Shown piece by piece: positions 48,671 to 60,032 of a stretch of 64,000 nt of DNA. Source of the stretch: Cryptomeria japonica (Eukaryota > Streptophyta > Pinopsida > Cupressales > Cupressaceae); contig NC_081414.1 in assembly GCF_030272615.1 (NCBI RefSeq), forward strand, positions 909,235,009-909,299,008, given 5' to 3'. The translations under genes were made by a program, and so were the position numbers. How positions within the stretch are numbered: the stretch's first letter is position 1; each line of letters starts with the position of its first letter. The notes below the pieces were generated by a model. That model had not been told where the DNA came from, made no database searches, and worked only from the letters and a program-made list of their open reading frames with translations.

Positions 48671-50308
48671 TCACACTGTGTTGGCATCAACGACACCATC
48701 ATTGACTGTGTTCTTGTTCTTATTCCAAAATCTTGGCTTGTCTTTTCCTTTAAAGTCATCTTTGTTTTCCTTAAATATCTTGATGACTCCTTGTTCAATT
48801 AGAACCTTTTCTGTAGCTAAGCCTTTTTCAATAACGTCCTTGAAGGTGGACAAACAAGCTTTCCTTAGATCATAGTCAATTTCTTTGTTAACATTCTGGG
48901 TGAACATTTCTACCATTTGTTTTTGTGGAATTTCACAAGAGCATCTGCTGGCTAGATTTCTCCATCTTTGTAAGAATGATGCAAAAGACTCTCCCTCTTT
49001 TTGCTTGGTGTTGCACAAAGTAGTGACTGATATGTTTGTCTCTATGTTGTAGGAAAAATGTTGAATAAATGCCTCTGCTAAGTCACCCCATGACTTAATA
49101 CCAGGTGGAAGTTGGGAGAACCATTCCATAGCTTGATCACCTAAGCTTTGTGGGAATAATCTCATCAAATATGTCTCTTCTGCTGCTACCTCAATGCAAG
49201 CTATGAAAAATTGTCTTATATGTGCCTTAGGATCTCCTTTTCCTTTATACTTATCAAATTTAGGTGTCACAAAGTGTGTAGGAAAAGGAGGCATTGGAAT
49301 GCTCTTGTCAAATGGATAAGGACATATGTCTCTCATTGTGTATGTTGGCTTCGGTGTATTTATGTCCTCCATTTTCTTTTGTATGTCCCTGATTTGTTGC
49401 TCCAAATTGTTCTTAGGTGGAGATCGACTTCTTGGACCATATCCTATGTTTGAGGTACCCATTGGAGGAGGAGCATGTTGCATATATGGATGATATTGAT
49501 CATACACATGTTCATATGGAGGAGGTCTATAGTGATGCTGCATATATGGACCACTTGGTATAGATTCATGTTGAGGAACACCATATCTATTTTGTGCATG
49601 TATACCATACTCTACAGGCATGTCATGTTCTATTGTATTGCCCCCAAATTTGACACGGGGTTTCCTTGTGTCCAAATTTTGAGCATGCCTTTGAATATCC
49701 CATTGCTTTGGTGGTTGATCCTTAGCATTGATATGTGATTGAGCATATTTTTCTCCATAAGACTTCCATAATGGTCTGCGAAGGTGAGTATCATATGTTT
49801 GACCATGTTTATGTGGGACCTCTGGTTTTTGAAGCAAAGCTGATGGTGATTCAGGTACCATATATGGTCCTCTATTTCCTCCACTATTAGGTCTCCTTTG
49901 ATCCATGTTGGACTGAGGTTGTTGCAAAGGTCGATTTTCCATTATTTGAGACATGTCAAAATCATGAGGTATCTTGGCTCCACTTTGTGCCATCATTTGT
50001 AAAAAGTATTGTCTATCCCTCCTCATTATTTCCTCAACCAATCGACTAAAATGGGGATTCATAATGGATTCTTCCACATCTGCTGAATGTATGGAAAAGT
50101 TGTCCATATTGTCATTGTGTGTAGCATTGTTGTTTGTAGTGTCCATGTTCTCAACATTTGGAATGTTTCTATAGGCATCCATGTCAGGTAATGTAGTATG
50201 ATCAGAATTGAAAAAGATCTCATTGTCATACTCATAAGAACTCATGTTTGCAGACTCTTGAGCCTCTTTAGTTTCTCTCCTAGATTTTTGAAGACGGGTT
50301 TCAACCAT
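48671..50308 (-). CDS. Gypsy-2 gag polyprotein
   Basis: 545 codons open without interruption, from MVETRLQKSRRETKEAQES. The N-terminal half is Gln/Pro/Tyr/His-rich and disordered-looking. A short coiled coil (LEQQIRDIQKKMEDI, about residues 302-316) precedes the retrotransposon gag domain (about 360-450; QAMEWFSQLPPGIKSWGDLA, LQRWRNLASRCSC). It forms the virus-like particle in which element RNA is copied. The stop at 48671 separates it from the zinc-binding end in the next frame. Confidence 0.85.
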   Translation of the reverse strand: MVETRLQKSRRETKEAQESANMSSYEYDNEIFFNSDHTTLPDMDAYRNIPNVENMDTTNNNATHNDNMDNFSIHSADVEESIMNPHFSRLVEEIMRRDRQYFLQMMAQSGAKIPHDFDMSQIMENRPLQQPQSNMDQRRPNSGGNRGPYMVPESPSALLQKPEVPHKHGQTYDTHLRRPLWKSYGEKYAQSHINAKDQPPKQWDIQRHAQNLDTRKPRVKFGGNTIEHDMPVEYGIHAQNRYGVPQHESIPSGPYMQHHYRPPPYEHVYDQYHPYMQHAPPPMGTSNIGYGPRSRSPPKNNLEQQIRDIQKKMEDINTPKPTYTMRDICPYPFDKSIPMPPFPTHFVTPKFDKYKGKGDPKAHIRQFFIACIEVAAEETYLMRLFPQSLGDQAMEWFSQLPPGIKSWGDLAEAFIQHFSYNIETNISVTTLCNTKQKEGESFASFLQRWRNLASRCSCEIPQKQMVEMFTQNVNKEIDYDLRKACLSTFKDVIEKGLATEKVLIEQGVIKIFKENKDDFKGKDKPRFWNKNKNTVNDGVVDANTV

Positions 50309-50794
50309 GAACTAGGTATTAACCAAGATGTGTGAGACTAGATGAAAAATGGAAAGAGTATGGAAGACCAAGAGTTGGATGAAATGTAAATGAATCTGAA
50401 GTGTACTTGCAATGTCCAAAGTGTAAGACCAAGTATGTATGTAGTAGAGTAGGTGTGACTTCCAAAGAGAGGATAGTTTCTCTTGATGAGGTAAGTTGAC
50501 CTTGACTCTAAGTAAGACCAAATGAGACCCAAAGGTAAGAAACCTTGATGAGGGACCACTTAACAAAGTGTTGTTGTATGTAGTGTGTTGACAAAGTATA
50601 GTGAGGACAAGCAAGTGACTTTTTGACTCAAGTTTAGACAAGTGTGACTATAAAGTGAGATGTGAAGCAATGATGGATTTTGTGAGACCCAAAGACAAGT
50701 TGAATGCTAGATGAAAACCTAGAGAAACAACCTAGGAAGCTCAAGAATTCTGAAACTAACTGTGTTTGTTTGCTAGATTGTAACAGCTTTTCAA

Positions 50795-50990
50795 TTCTGA
50801 ACACAGACGTGCCTGTATACTTCACAGACACGGTTTCCCGACACAGACGCAGCTCTATTTAACATAGACACGTTTCTGAGTTTTTTTGCAAAGGTGTAAT
50901 GTTGACTGTTGGAACACAAACGCGATTCTGCCCTTCACAGACACAGTTATACAACACAGACTCTATTATGTCCGACATAGACACGTTTCT
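50795..50990. repeat. Second cluster of the cacagacgcg motif
   Basis: About eight spaced copies such as aacacagacgtg, cacagacacggtttc, gacacagacgcagc, acatagacacgtttctg. Spacing is 15-30 bp and irregular. Same motif as at 52200-52470. Confidence 0.7.
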
Positions 50991-52199
50991 GTAAAATTTG
51001 TGCAATTTTTTCCAATCTGTGAAGTCATTTTGTTGTGACCAAATTTGACTGTTTGACTGTTTTTCGTGACAAGAGGACACAGTGTAGATGAAGACCCAAT
51101 GTTTGCAAGTGTCTAGACTTAAAATGACTCCAAAAAAAGTGTGTTGTTTGATGTAAAAATGTTTTGCATACACTTGAAGACACAAAAGACACAATGTTTT
51201 GTTGTTTGGTCTTGAATGTGTTGAATGTTTAAAATAAGTCAAGCACAATTCTTATGGTTGGCCAAGACAATAGTTGTTGATCCCACATGGGGTTTTACCC
51301 CCGAGGCTATGCTATTCAGAGCGGATACTTAGATGCTTGACCTCACTGGCTCCACCCTCGGCACTCACTTCTTGGGTCAGCCAAGCATCAGTCCCCATGA
51401 AAACTCCCCGTGGCGAACTTTGTATCTCTACTAAGAACTGTATGTGTGTGGGCCGCTACCAGAGGTCCAACCTCCTGCCCCAACAACTAGAAGGATTTGG
51501 ACTTCTAAAACAAAAAGGTGCTAGTAAGGGCATCCGCTCGTGTGGCCATACATGTGGCACTTTCAGCTCTGTAAATACAGAAGGCTCCCAGCCGGTAGGG
51601 GTTACGCCCTACAACTGATCAAATAAATTTGATCAAACAGGTTTATGGGGAGACATAGTGTCGGTATGAACTAATCAACACACGTTATCCATAGTTTTCA
51701 CCATGAATACATTTTTTTTATAGTGGTTCGAAAGAGGTGGGTTTTCCTCACTACCACTTGGGTCGTTCTCTTCTCACTAGTAGTCCTAATGACCACATGG
51801 GAAGACAGGCCCTCTAAAGATTAAACAAAAAGAGCCTATTGCTCAAGACACAAAAGACAATGATCCAATTTTAGTGCACCAATTGAAGTGTTTGCTAGTC
51901 TATGAAAACAAGGCACACAATAAAAATCCAAAAAACCTTGCCAAGGACTTGCAACAAAGATTTGTTAGTAGTTTGGATTGTTTGAAATAATCACCCCTTC
52001 CTGCAAGCACATAAGTTAGGTAGATTTTAAACCCAAAAGACTTTGTGAAAATAGGGGCCTTCAACCAAACGATTTAGCCTTCAAGACAAGCTGCGCCAAT
52101 TTCGTTAGCTAGATCTAAAAATGTTAGCTCAAAATAAACCAGATCTGAAACCCCAAATGCAAAATCCGAAAAACTGAATCAATGAAAACCTAAAATTTG

Positions 52200-52470
52200 A
52201 AACTGGTGAGCACAGACGTGATTACCCTCAACACAGACGCGACTGGATAACACAGACGCGGTTAAAATCAGCGCAGACGTGACTTTAAAACACAGACGTG
52301 ACTGGATAACATAGACGCGGTTCTGTGAAGCACAGATGCGACTACAAAGCACAGACACGGCTTCCGGACACAGACGCGGTTAAAATCAGCGTAGATGCGA
52401 CTTTACAACACAAATGCGCTTCCTGGAACCTACAAAAATAAAATATTTCCAAAACACAGACGCGGATCCA
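52200..52470. repeat. Dense cluster of the cacagacgcg motif
   Basis: About a dozen copies of cacagacgcg with C/T or G/A changes at the CpG (for example acacagacgcgactggataa, cacagacgcggttaaaatca, cacagacgtgact), spaced roughly 20-25 bp. The longer phrases cgactggataacacagacgc and ggttaaaatcagcg recur, so part of the array grew by duplication of multi-motif units. Confidence 0.8.
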
Positions 52471-52635
52471 GACATCATAGACATGCCAGAAAATAAAAAA
52501 TGCGATCCGAAAATACGCAGACGTGGAAATATCAAAATGCTGCCGAAAATGTCGGATCTGCAACTTCACATTACAAAATCTGCAACAAGGAAGTTAAATG
52601 CAAAAGGGACAAGAGTCCCACTGGGCGTGCCAAAA

Positions 52636-53426
52636 TGTATATGGTGAAAATGGATAACAACAATAACAATATTGAAAGGCTAAATGAATTCAACCACAAA
52701 ACCCTAGCCTAACAACAACAAAGATCCACCATAACATATGAAGATTACCTAAGACAATGCAAATCAAACGAAATCACAAAGATAATACCATCACATGTCC
52801 AATAGGGTTTGGATCTCCATTCTTCCTATCTCCATTGATCTTGCTTGATATATTTGCTCTCAGATTTTATGTGTACAAGAGCTCAACAAAGAACAGAATG
52901 TGGTTGCAAGTAGGATCATAGTGTAGTCAAGTGATCAAGTAATTAGGTCATTAGGATGATTGATTAGCTCATTAGGGTTTGATAATGAAGGAAGCATCTC
53001 CTTATATAGAAGACACAATATGAAATGGAGGGATAAGATTGAGAGGTGTAAAAGGAGGTCGGCTATGATTAGAGGGTAGGTAAAAGAAATAATAAAATAA
53101 TGAAATGGGTAGGTAGTGTATGAATTAAGAGATGAATGACATGTGTCATGGGTAGAAAAAGCTAATGAATTAATTAAATAAATAAAGATTTATTTAATTA
53201 ATAGAAGAAGTGGGATAATTAAATAAATAAAATATTTATTTAATTTAGGAAAAGGATAATTTAAATAAATAAATGTATTTATTTAAATGAGAAATAAGGC
53301 TAGAAGAGGATAAATGAATTAATTAAATAAATAAATATTTATTTAATTAATAGAAGAATTAGGCTTAGATAATTAAATAAATAAAAATATTTATTTAATT
53401 AGACATGACAATTTTGGGTGTCTACA
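52636..53426 (-). repeat. Gypsy-2 5' LTR
   Basis: On the minus strand it starts TGTAGACACCCAAAATTG and ends ...accatataca directly before the primer-binding site. Length 791 bp. No second LTR is present in the window. It holds five AT-rich palindromes near its start. Confidence 0.8.
53169..53400. repeat. Five AT-rich palindromes in the Gypsy-2 LTR
   Basis: Copies of attaaataaataaa...tttatttaat lie at about 53169-53202, 53217-53246, 53258-53288, 53318-53350 and 53371-53400. Each is a near-perfect inverted repeat of 12-14 bp arms with a loop of a few bases, separated by 10-30 bp of different sequence. Confidence 0.85.
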
Positions 53427-56400
53427 GAAGTTATTCTGGCAAAGAGACTTCCTAAGGGAACTGGTAAATATAGAGGTAAGCTCCCTTTAAAATGCTTCTC
53501 TTGCAATGGGATTGGACACATTTCTGTTAAATTTCCTAATGGTGATAATAAGGACAAACCAGAGAGGTTCAAAATTTTCAAAGGAGGAAATAGGAGAAAC
53601 TATCTTGTTGCGGTTGATGAAGGTGTCACTAATGATGAATCAGAAGATGAAGAAAGTGAAGACATAGTATTTGTAGCTGTTAAGGAAGATGTGTCAGACA
53701 AGAAGGATCTTGTCTCCCACTTTGATAATTCCAATGAGTGGATTATTGACAGTGATTGTTCTCACCACATGACTGGTGACCGGAGAAAGTTTATGTCTCT
53801 GGAAGAGTATGATGGAGGTGTAGTCCGATTTGGTAGTGATGCACCTTGTATGGTAAAAGGCAAAGGGTCCATCTCTTTAAATGGAAAAATTAGTGTTGAT
53901 AATGTGTATTGGGTAGAAGGTCTCAAGCATAACCTTTTGTGCGTTGCTCAGCTAAAAGATAATGGACTCACTCTGGAATTCAAAGATGGAGTATGCAAAA
54001 TAAAAGGAAAGAGTGGTGAGTTGATGGCCACCGGTATGCAGACCAAAGGTAACTTATTTCAATTAAATGCAACTATCAGTCAATGTCTAATGGCCAAGTA
54101 TGATGACAGTTGGATATGGCATAGGAGACTCTGCCATGTAAATTTTGATAACATTGTGAAGGCCAATAAGATCAAGGTAGTTAGGGGATTTCCTATGCTG
54201 AACAAACTGGAGAATCCTTTGTGCAGAGAATATCAACTGGGAAAAATGTCTTCCTCAACCTTCAAAGGTAAATCTTTCAGAACAAATAATTTACTTGATC
54301 TTGTGCATACTGATTTGTGTGGTCCAATGAAAACTAGGAGTGTTCAAGGAGATAGGTACTTTATGATTCTTACTGATGATTGCTCAAGAATGATGTGGGT
54401 CACATTCTTGAAAGACAAGTCCAAAGATTTTGGAAAGTTCAAAGTCTTCAGAGCACTAGTTGAAAAGGAAAGTGGTAAGAGGATCAAATGCCTTAGAACC
54501 GATCAAGGAGGTGAGTTCACCTCTGGAGAATTCAATAAATATTGTGAAGAGAATGGCATCAAGAGGCAATTGTCTGCCCCCTAGACTCCACAGCAGAATG
54601 GGCTAGCAGAAAGAAACAACCAGATTGTAGTTGAAGCAGCCAGAACAATGTTGATTCAAGGAAAGGTTGCTCACACCTTTTTCAGAGAAGCGGTGAGCAC
54701 TGTAGTCTACACTATGAACTAGGTACTCATCAAGAAAGCTAAGGATAAAACACCTTATGAGTATTGGACCGGTAAGACTCCTATAGTAAGCTACTTTAGA
54801 ATTTTTGGTAGCAAGTGTTATATCAAGAGGAGTGAACACTAGAGCAAGTTTGATGCAAAATGTGATGAGGGAATATTCCTAGGATATTCCACCAAGAGAA
54901 AATCTCTCAAGTGTTTTAACAATAGGACTTAGAGAATTGTCGAAAGTATCAATGTTAGAGTTGATGAAACCTTTGAGAAACCTAAGGAAACTGGCAGTGA
55001 GCAAGTGGTAGATGAACCGATTGTAACCTTCTGGGAACCGGTTGCAAAACAACCTAGTACCAGTAACAGTGCTCCTACACCGGTAGATGTTGATGCTGAT
55101 GAAGATGAGGATGAAGAGGAAAAGCAAGAGGAAACAGCTAAGATCATTCCTAGGTATGTAAAGATGAATCATGATCCAAAGCAGATCATAGGAGATAAGG
55201 ATGCATGAATTCTTACAAGAACAAAGGTTAGAGAAAATCCTTGCATGATCTCTGAATTTGAGCCTAAAATATTTAAAGAGGCACATAAAGATGAAGACTA
55301 GATCAAGGCTATGGAAGAGGGACTTTACCAGATAGAAAAGAATGGTACATGGTCTTTGGTACCCAGACCTGAGCATAAAAATGTTATTGGCACCAAATGG
55401 GTTATCAGAAACAAGGTGAATGAAGATGGCATAGTGGTAAGAAACAAAGCCAGACTGGTGTGTAAGGGATATGCTCAAGAGAAGGAGAAGACTATAGAGA
55501 AACCTTTTCTCCACTAGCTAGATTGGAAGGAGTTCGAATGCTTCTTACATATGCAGCCTTCAAGGGATTCAAAGTGTATCAAATGGATGTAAAATCAACA
55601 TTCCTAAATGGAATACTTGAAGAGGAGGTGTATATAGAGCAACCAGATGGGTTTGTCCTATCAGAAGACAGTTACATGGTGTGTAGGCTACATAAAGCCT
55701 TGTATGGATTGAAGCAGACACCTAGAGCATGGTATGAACGTTTACACTCCCATCATGTGAAGACTGGATTTGAAAGAACAAGTGAAGATAGTAATATCTA
55801 TCTAAAGTCAGAAGCAGATCAGATTCTGGTCTATGAAGTATTTGTTGATGAAGTAATTTTTGGTGGAGATGACAAGATGAGTCATGAATTTGCAGAAGAG
55901 ATGAAGAAGGAATTTGAGATGTCACTTATTGGAGAGATTAAGTTCTTCATTGGACTACAGATTCAACAAATGAAAGATGGTATCTTTATCACTCAGTCCA
56001 AGTATGTCAAAGAGGTGTTGAAGACCTTTAGTACGGAAGACAAAAAATCGGTTGGTACACCAATGGTGACTTGTTGTAAATTGTCAACAGAAGATGACTC
56101 GGCATTGGTGAATGAGAAGGAATACTAATCAATGATTGGTAAGTTGAACCATGTAGTACACAACAAACCAGACATTGCACATGCAATAGGCATTATTGCA
56201 CGTTTCCAGAAAAGTCCAAGAGAATCCCACTTGGTAGCAGTCAAGTGAATTCTTAGATATCTGAAGGGAACTGTAGACTATGGATTGTGGTATCCATATA
56301 GTAATGATTTCAACCTCAAAGTGTTTACAGATGCTGATTGGGCTGGTAATGTGGACGACTAGAAGAGCACAATCGGTGGTGAATTCTTTCTTGGTGGTAG

Positions 56401-56794
56401 ACTAGTCTCACAGATGAGTAAGAAGCAGAGTTGTATCTCTCAGTCTACAGCAGGATCAGAATATGTAGAAGCATTTATGAACTGCACTCAGACAATTTGG
56501 ATGAAGCATGTATTAAGTGGTTTCAAAGTCCCTGTATCTGAACTGATGAGTGTCTTTTGTGACAACACAATTGCAATTAATATTTCCAAGAATCCAATTT
56601 TGCATGCTAGAACCAAGCACTTTGAGCTCAAGTATCATTTCTTGAGGGAGAAGGTTCCAAACAAAGAAGTTGTATTGGAACATGTTTCCAGTAAGGAGCA
56701 GTTAGTAGATATATTCACCAAGCCTCTACCGAAGGCTATATTTACCTATTTAAGAGGTGAATTAGGGGTCCTGCCCCTTCAAGAGGTGAACTAA
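53427..56794 (+). pseudogene. Copia-3 gag-pol remnant
   Basis: Frame to 54584 has the CCHC knuckle (CFSCNGIGHISVKFP), protease (IDSDCSHHMTGD; Asp in place of the usual Gly/Ala after DS), the integrase zinc domain (HRRLCHVNFDN...CREYQLGK, one Cys lost) and the integrase core (DLCGPMKTRSVQGDRYFMIL). A TAG ends this frame at 54584. Stops follow near 54720, 54841 and 54930. RT restarts at 55311 ([17 protein letters not shown]); its catalytic motif reads FVDE where the family has FVDD. RNase H is split by stops near 56128 and 56361 and ends with [14 protein letters not shown] at 56700-56740. Confidence 0.85.
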
Positions 56795-56996
56795 AGGTAT
56801 GTGCTCCACATCAGTCAAGTATTGCATTGTCAAATCTTTTCAGGATTGGTGTGTTGAAGGATGCTACTCTTCAGGGGGAGAAGCATAGAAGAACATAGTT
56901 GTTTGTGCCTCCACTTTGGCATTGTTATCAAAGGGGGAGAAGATGTGAAGTAGAGAGATATCTTTGTATATTGCCATCAATGCCAAAGGGGGAGAT

Positions 56997-57823
56997 TGTT
57001 GGCATATGTGAAAAGTATGATGACATGATGATATTGTATGTTGTCATTGATATCAATATTCTAAAGTATGAACTGATATATTGAAGGAAGCAAACTGGTA
57101 AGAGAATCGGTATGATGATGTGAACTCGTATATGTGAAAAAGTGAAGCGGTATGTTTGTTCAAGTGAACCGGTATGTAGGAATGTGAACCGATATATGGA
57201 AATTTTTGTATCGAGGTTTTATTTGGTATGACTATCGGTTGGTACTCTCATCTTTAGGGTTTCTGGTTGATGCATTCCAAGTCTGTGTGATTCAACTGAT
57301 GACATTTTGTGATGAGATGGCATTGCAATGAAGATCTGATCGTGTTGCCACGTCAGCCTTGTGCACATGAAGGATTTCCTTGAGGGTCTTGCATGAAGAA
57401 GATTGATTCTATCTACCTAGGGAATATGTGAAGTCTCAGTAAACAGTGGATAGCGCGTGATGGGTTATCAGCTTCCAGAAGTGGCAAAGAACAAACAATG
57501 CAGAAAGTCTTGAGATATGTTCAAGACTATTTTATTCAATTCAATGTGTTTGAATAGTCAAGATTGAACCAACTGTATTGATAATCTAAATGTTTAGGGT
57601 TTAGGGTTTATGCCACCAACCTATCTATTGTCTATAAGGTCAATGATGGTTTCCATTGTGAAGTTGTTGGCAAATGTTATGCGTGTAGCCAAGTGAAGAG
57701 ATACTTGATTCTTGCCAGACCAAAGAAGTGTGTTGATACCTACAGAGTGTGATTGTAGAAGCAAAGGAACTAAAGTGGATTTGTCTTGGCATTGAGTGTT
57801 GTTATCAGATCAATGTATTACTG
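56997..57823 (+). repeat. Copia-3 3' LTR, right end missing
   Basis: Begins TGTTGGCATATGTG after the tract caaagggggagat and shares ttgtcattgat with the other two copia LTRs. Interrupted at about 57823 by the Gypsy-3 LTR. Confidence 0.75.
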
Positions 57824-59450
57824 TGTGGGGGAAAAAGCGAGACTAGGTTAATCATGCCCTAATCCTACCTTTTGACACACATTACGGAATACGAAAGAGC
57901 CTAGAGATATCGCACAATTGGCTACTTCTTTTTGTGAAAGAGAGAGCCACGGGATATCTATTAGGATTTCTATTCCCTTGTTGAAATTGTAAGATCAAGT
58001 AATGCAAGTTCAAACCCTAATCCCAAAATGCAAGTATGAACTAATAACAAGATTGCAGAATTGAGATTAAACAATGAACAGCTATAAATACAAGCATGAA
58101 ATAAGAATGCAAATGTGTACCCGGAGTCAAAATCAGACTGAAAATGTTCGGGACGGGGGCGCGGGCGCCACTGTCTTGAAAACTGCACCGAAAACTACTG
58201 TTCTGCACTCTGAAACGTTGTCGGAAAGCTGTCTGCAAGCTGTCTGTCCGGAGGACCAGGGCGCCCAGCGCCTCTGTCCCAGGGACTAGGGCGCCCAGCG
58301 CCCCTGTCCCAGTCCTCTACTCTGCAATTTGATACAGAGTGCTGTCTCGACCTTCTCTCTCTGGATCTGTATCTCGCGGCGTCGTCTGAATCCCGAAACC
58401 TGCAATGATATCTGAAAAAGGGTGTATGGGCGGCTATATAGGGTTTTGCCTTAGTCAAACCCCCACTTCGGTGATTTCCACCTCCACGAATAGCCAAGTT
58501 GTTTTGTAAAATGTATTGTGTGTGCAGACCTAGTGTGTGTGCAAGGTCCCAAAATGCAAGAAAGCAAACTAGAGCAACCTAGAAAGTAAACCCTAATTGC
58601 TTGTAAATGATAACGTAAATGCTCTAAATCAAGATGCAAAGTGATCTAAAGCATGAATAAATGATGTATTGAAGCTTATGTAAAGACATGAAAACAACAT
58701 GAAATCATACCCAACCCTCAAGGGAGGAGTACAAGCCAATCTTCAGTCGGTAATCTCCTATTGTTCTTCAATGTCTTCCAAGCCCTAAATGGATGAATGG
58801 AATTGATAAATGCTTGATAGAGGGATGTTGTAAGATGTTGAAGTCTTCAAAGATCTGCTCTTTCGCTGCATATGAAGTTCCTGAAAACAAAAATCGGATC
58901 CCTTCAAATGAAGAAAGAGAGCTCTTATGTAGGAAACCCTAGATCGTAAATTTGTATTTTGGCCGACCTAGAGATTGAATATCCCACCAATTTATTGGGG
59001 TTAAGCTTTATTTTATGATTGGATCGCGCTCCTAAAATTTCGGGAAAAATGTCCGGGACCGTGTGCACTCCGGGCGCCACGGTCCCGACAACTTTTCACC
59101 AAATTTTCAGGGCCGTCGGATATGATGATTTTAGAGAGAATCGCGAAGTTACAAGTGATTTCGAGATGTTTTGACCCCCGAAATAAAGCCCCCAAGCTCA
59201 GAATAGGGCCTAATTAGGGTTTTTGATTGAATGATGTATTGGAGGAATAAACTGCGAAGGGCGCGCTTTAGTGAAAGGGCCCAACTTTATGATGTAGAGA
59301 ATGATGAAATAGGACCTTAGACCTAATTAATTTGATTAATTAAGTGCTAAAGGGGAAATGCCATGCAAAGTGCAACTGCGCCAAGGCGGGTGCTAAACTA
59401 GGTGTTAAATTGTACTGCTTTAGCAAGTGCATACAATTTATGACGCTACA
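57824..59450 (-). repeat. Gypsy-3 3' LTR
   Basis: On the minus strand it starts TGTAGCGTCATAAATTG after a polypurine tract and ends ...gctttttcccccaca. Length about 1.6 kb. The left end could be 2 bp further left because of a tgtgtg run. It contains GC-rich motifs (gggcgccacggtccc at 59072-59086; gggcgcccagcgcc twice at 58259-58305) that recur in the PMD gene intron. The partner LTR is outside the window. Confidence 0.75.
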
Positions 59451-59470
59451 TTTAACCCCCACTTTAGCGG
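59451..59470 (-). other. Gypsy-3 polypurine tract
   Basis: The minus strand reads aaagtgggggttaaa directly before the LTR TG. This is where plus-strand DNA synthesis would start. It fixes the orientation of Gypsy-3. Confidence 0.65.
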
Positions 59471-60032
59471 TCATATGATTACTACGTGCATATGCAAGCT
59501 AAAGTACAGAAAGTAAACATTATTTGAAAAAGGATATATCCATAAGTTGTCGGACGAAGCCCCCAGCGGCATCTGCAGTACACAGTTAGGAACCGCACCC
59601 TACAAAACACACGTTAGATCACAAAATCACCTAATGCTTACTAGGGAAAGTGATGAAATCTGTGAGTAGCTATATGCCCCCCCCTGTTTCGACTTGCTTA
59701 TTAGGGAGGTGAAACAGGGTAGCATGTTTACTTGCAACAAATTGTGTAAGAGAGTATTGATGAGGGATGTTCACTGAAAAGGCTTCATCAGAGCACTTTT
59801 TGGAACATCCTGAGAGTAGGGGAATGAAAATACGATTCCTACGCAACAAACAGTTCGAAAATCGCATCTCCCAAACTCAAGTTATGATGAAATGAGTGAA
59901 AGAGGAAAATTAGGGTTTCAAAAAGTAAGAATAAACAAACGAGAGTATATACCTCGAAAGTGACACTTGTATTCGTCACTTTGTTGATTTCAGAATACTA
60001 TTCAGTGCAGTGGAGCCCACATAGCCATCATC
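59471..60032. other. Gypsy-3 spacer upstream of the PMD gene
   Basis: Between the polypurine tract and the first PMD codon. It should contain the promoter of the antisense gene, but I see no convincing TATA box. A run of eight Cs lies at about 59677-59685. Confidence 0.4.

Larger units (their letters stand above)
50309..52635 (-). other. Gypsy-2 leader (primer-binding site to gag)
   Basis: About 2.3 kb of untranslated leader. It begins on the minus strand with the primer-binding site ttttggcacgcccagtggga (about 52618-52637). It contains two clusters of a short repeated motif (cacagacgcgg and variants) at 52200-52470 and 50795-50990. A CG-richer block at 51270-51640 has no recognised gene. 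Confidence 0.7.
44591..53426 (-). mobile_element. Gypsy-2: Tat/Ogre-like Ty3/gypsy element, 3' truncated
   Basis: Has a 5' LTR (52636-53426), a primer-binding site (tggcacgcccagtgggac on the minus strand), a long leader, gag, protease, a linker with a G-patch-like motif, RT and part of RNase H. Integrase and 3' LTR are missing because the element stops near 44591. The primer-binding site and the CEFHKSKGHKTGNCHGLKN gag end are typical of the Tat/Ogre branch. The outer LTR end abuts Copia-3 gag coding sequence, so it inserted into Copia-3. Confidence 0.85.
53427..57823 (+). mobile_element. Copia-3: Ty1/copia element cut at both ends
   Basis: Starts inside gag, where the Gypsy-2 LTR ends, and stops inside its own 3' LTR, where the Gypsy-3 LTR begins. 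Domain order is gag knuckle, protease, integrase, RT, RNase H, then three polypurine-like tracts and the 3' LTR start (56997). The 5' LTR and most of gag are not in the window. Confidence 0.8.

Noticed and set aside
52200-52470. Regularly spaced short repeats resembling a CRISPR array
   Set aside because: Repeats are only about 10 bp, spacers are partly duplicated, and the array sits in a plant retrotransposon leader.
53399-53426. ATG at 53418 as the start of the Copia-3 frame
   Set aside because: This ATG lies in the end of the Gypsy-2 LTR; Copia-3 coding sequence starts only after 53426, in mid-gag.
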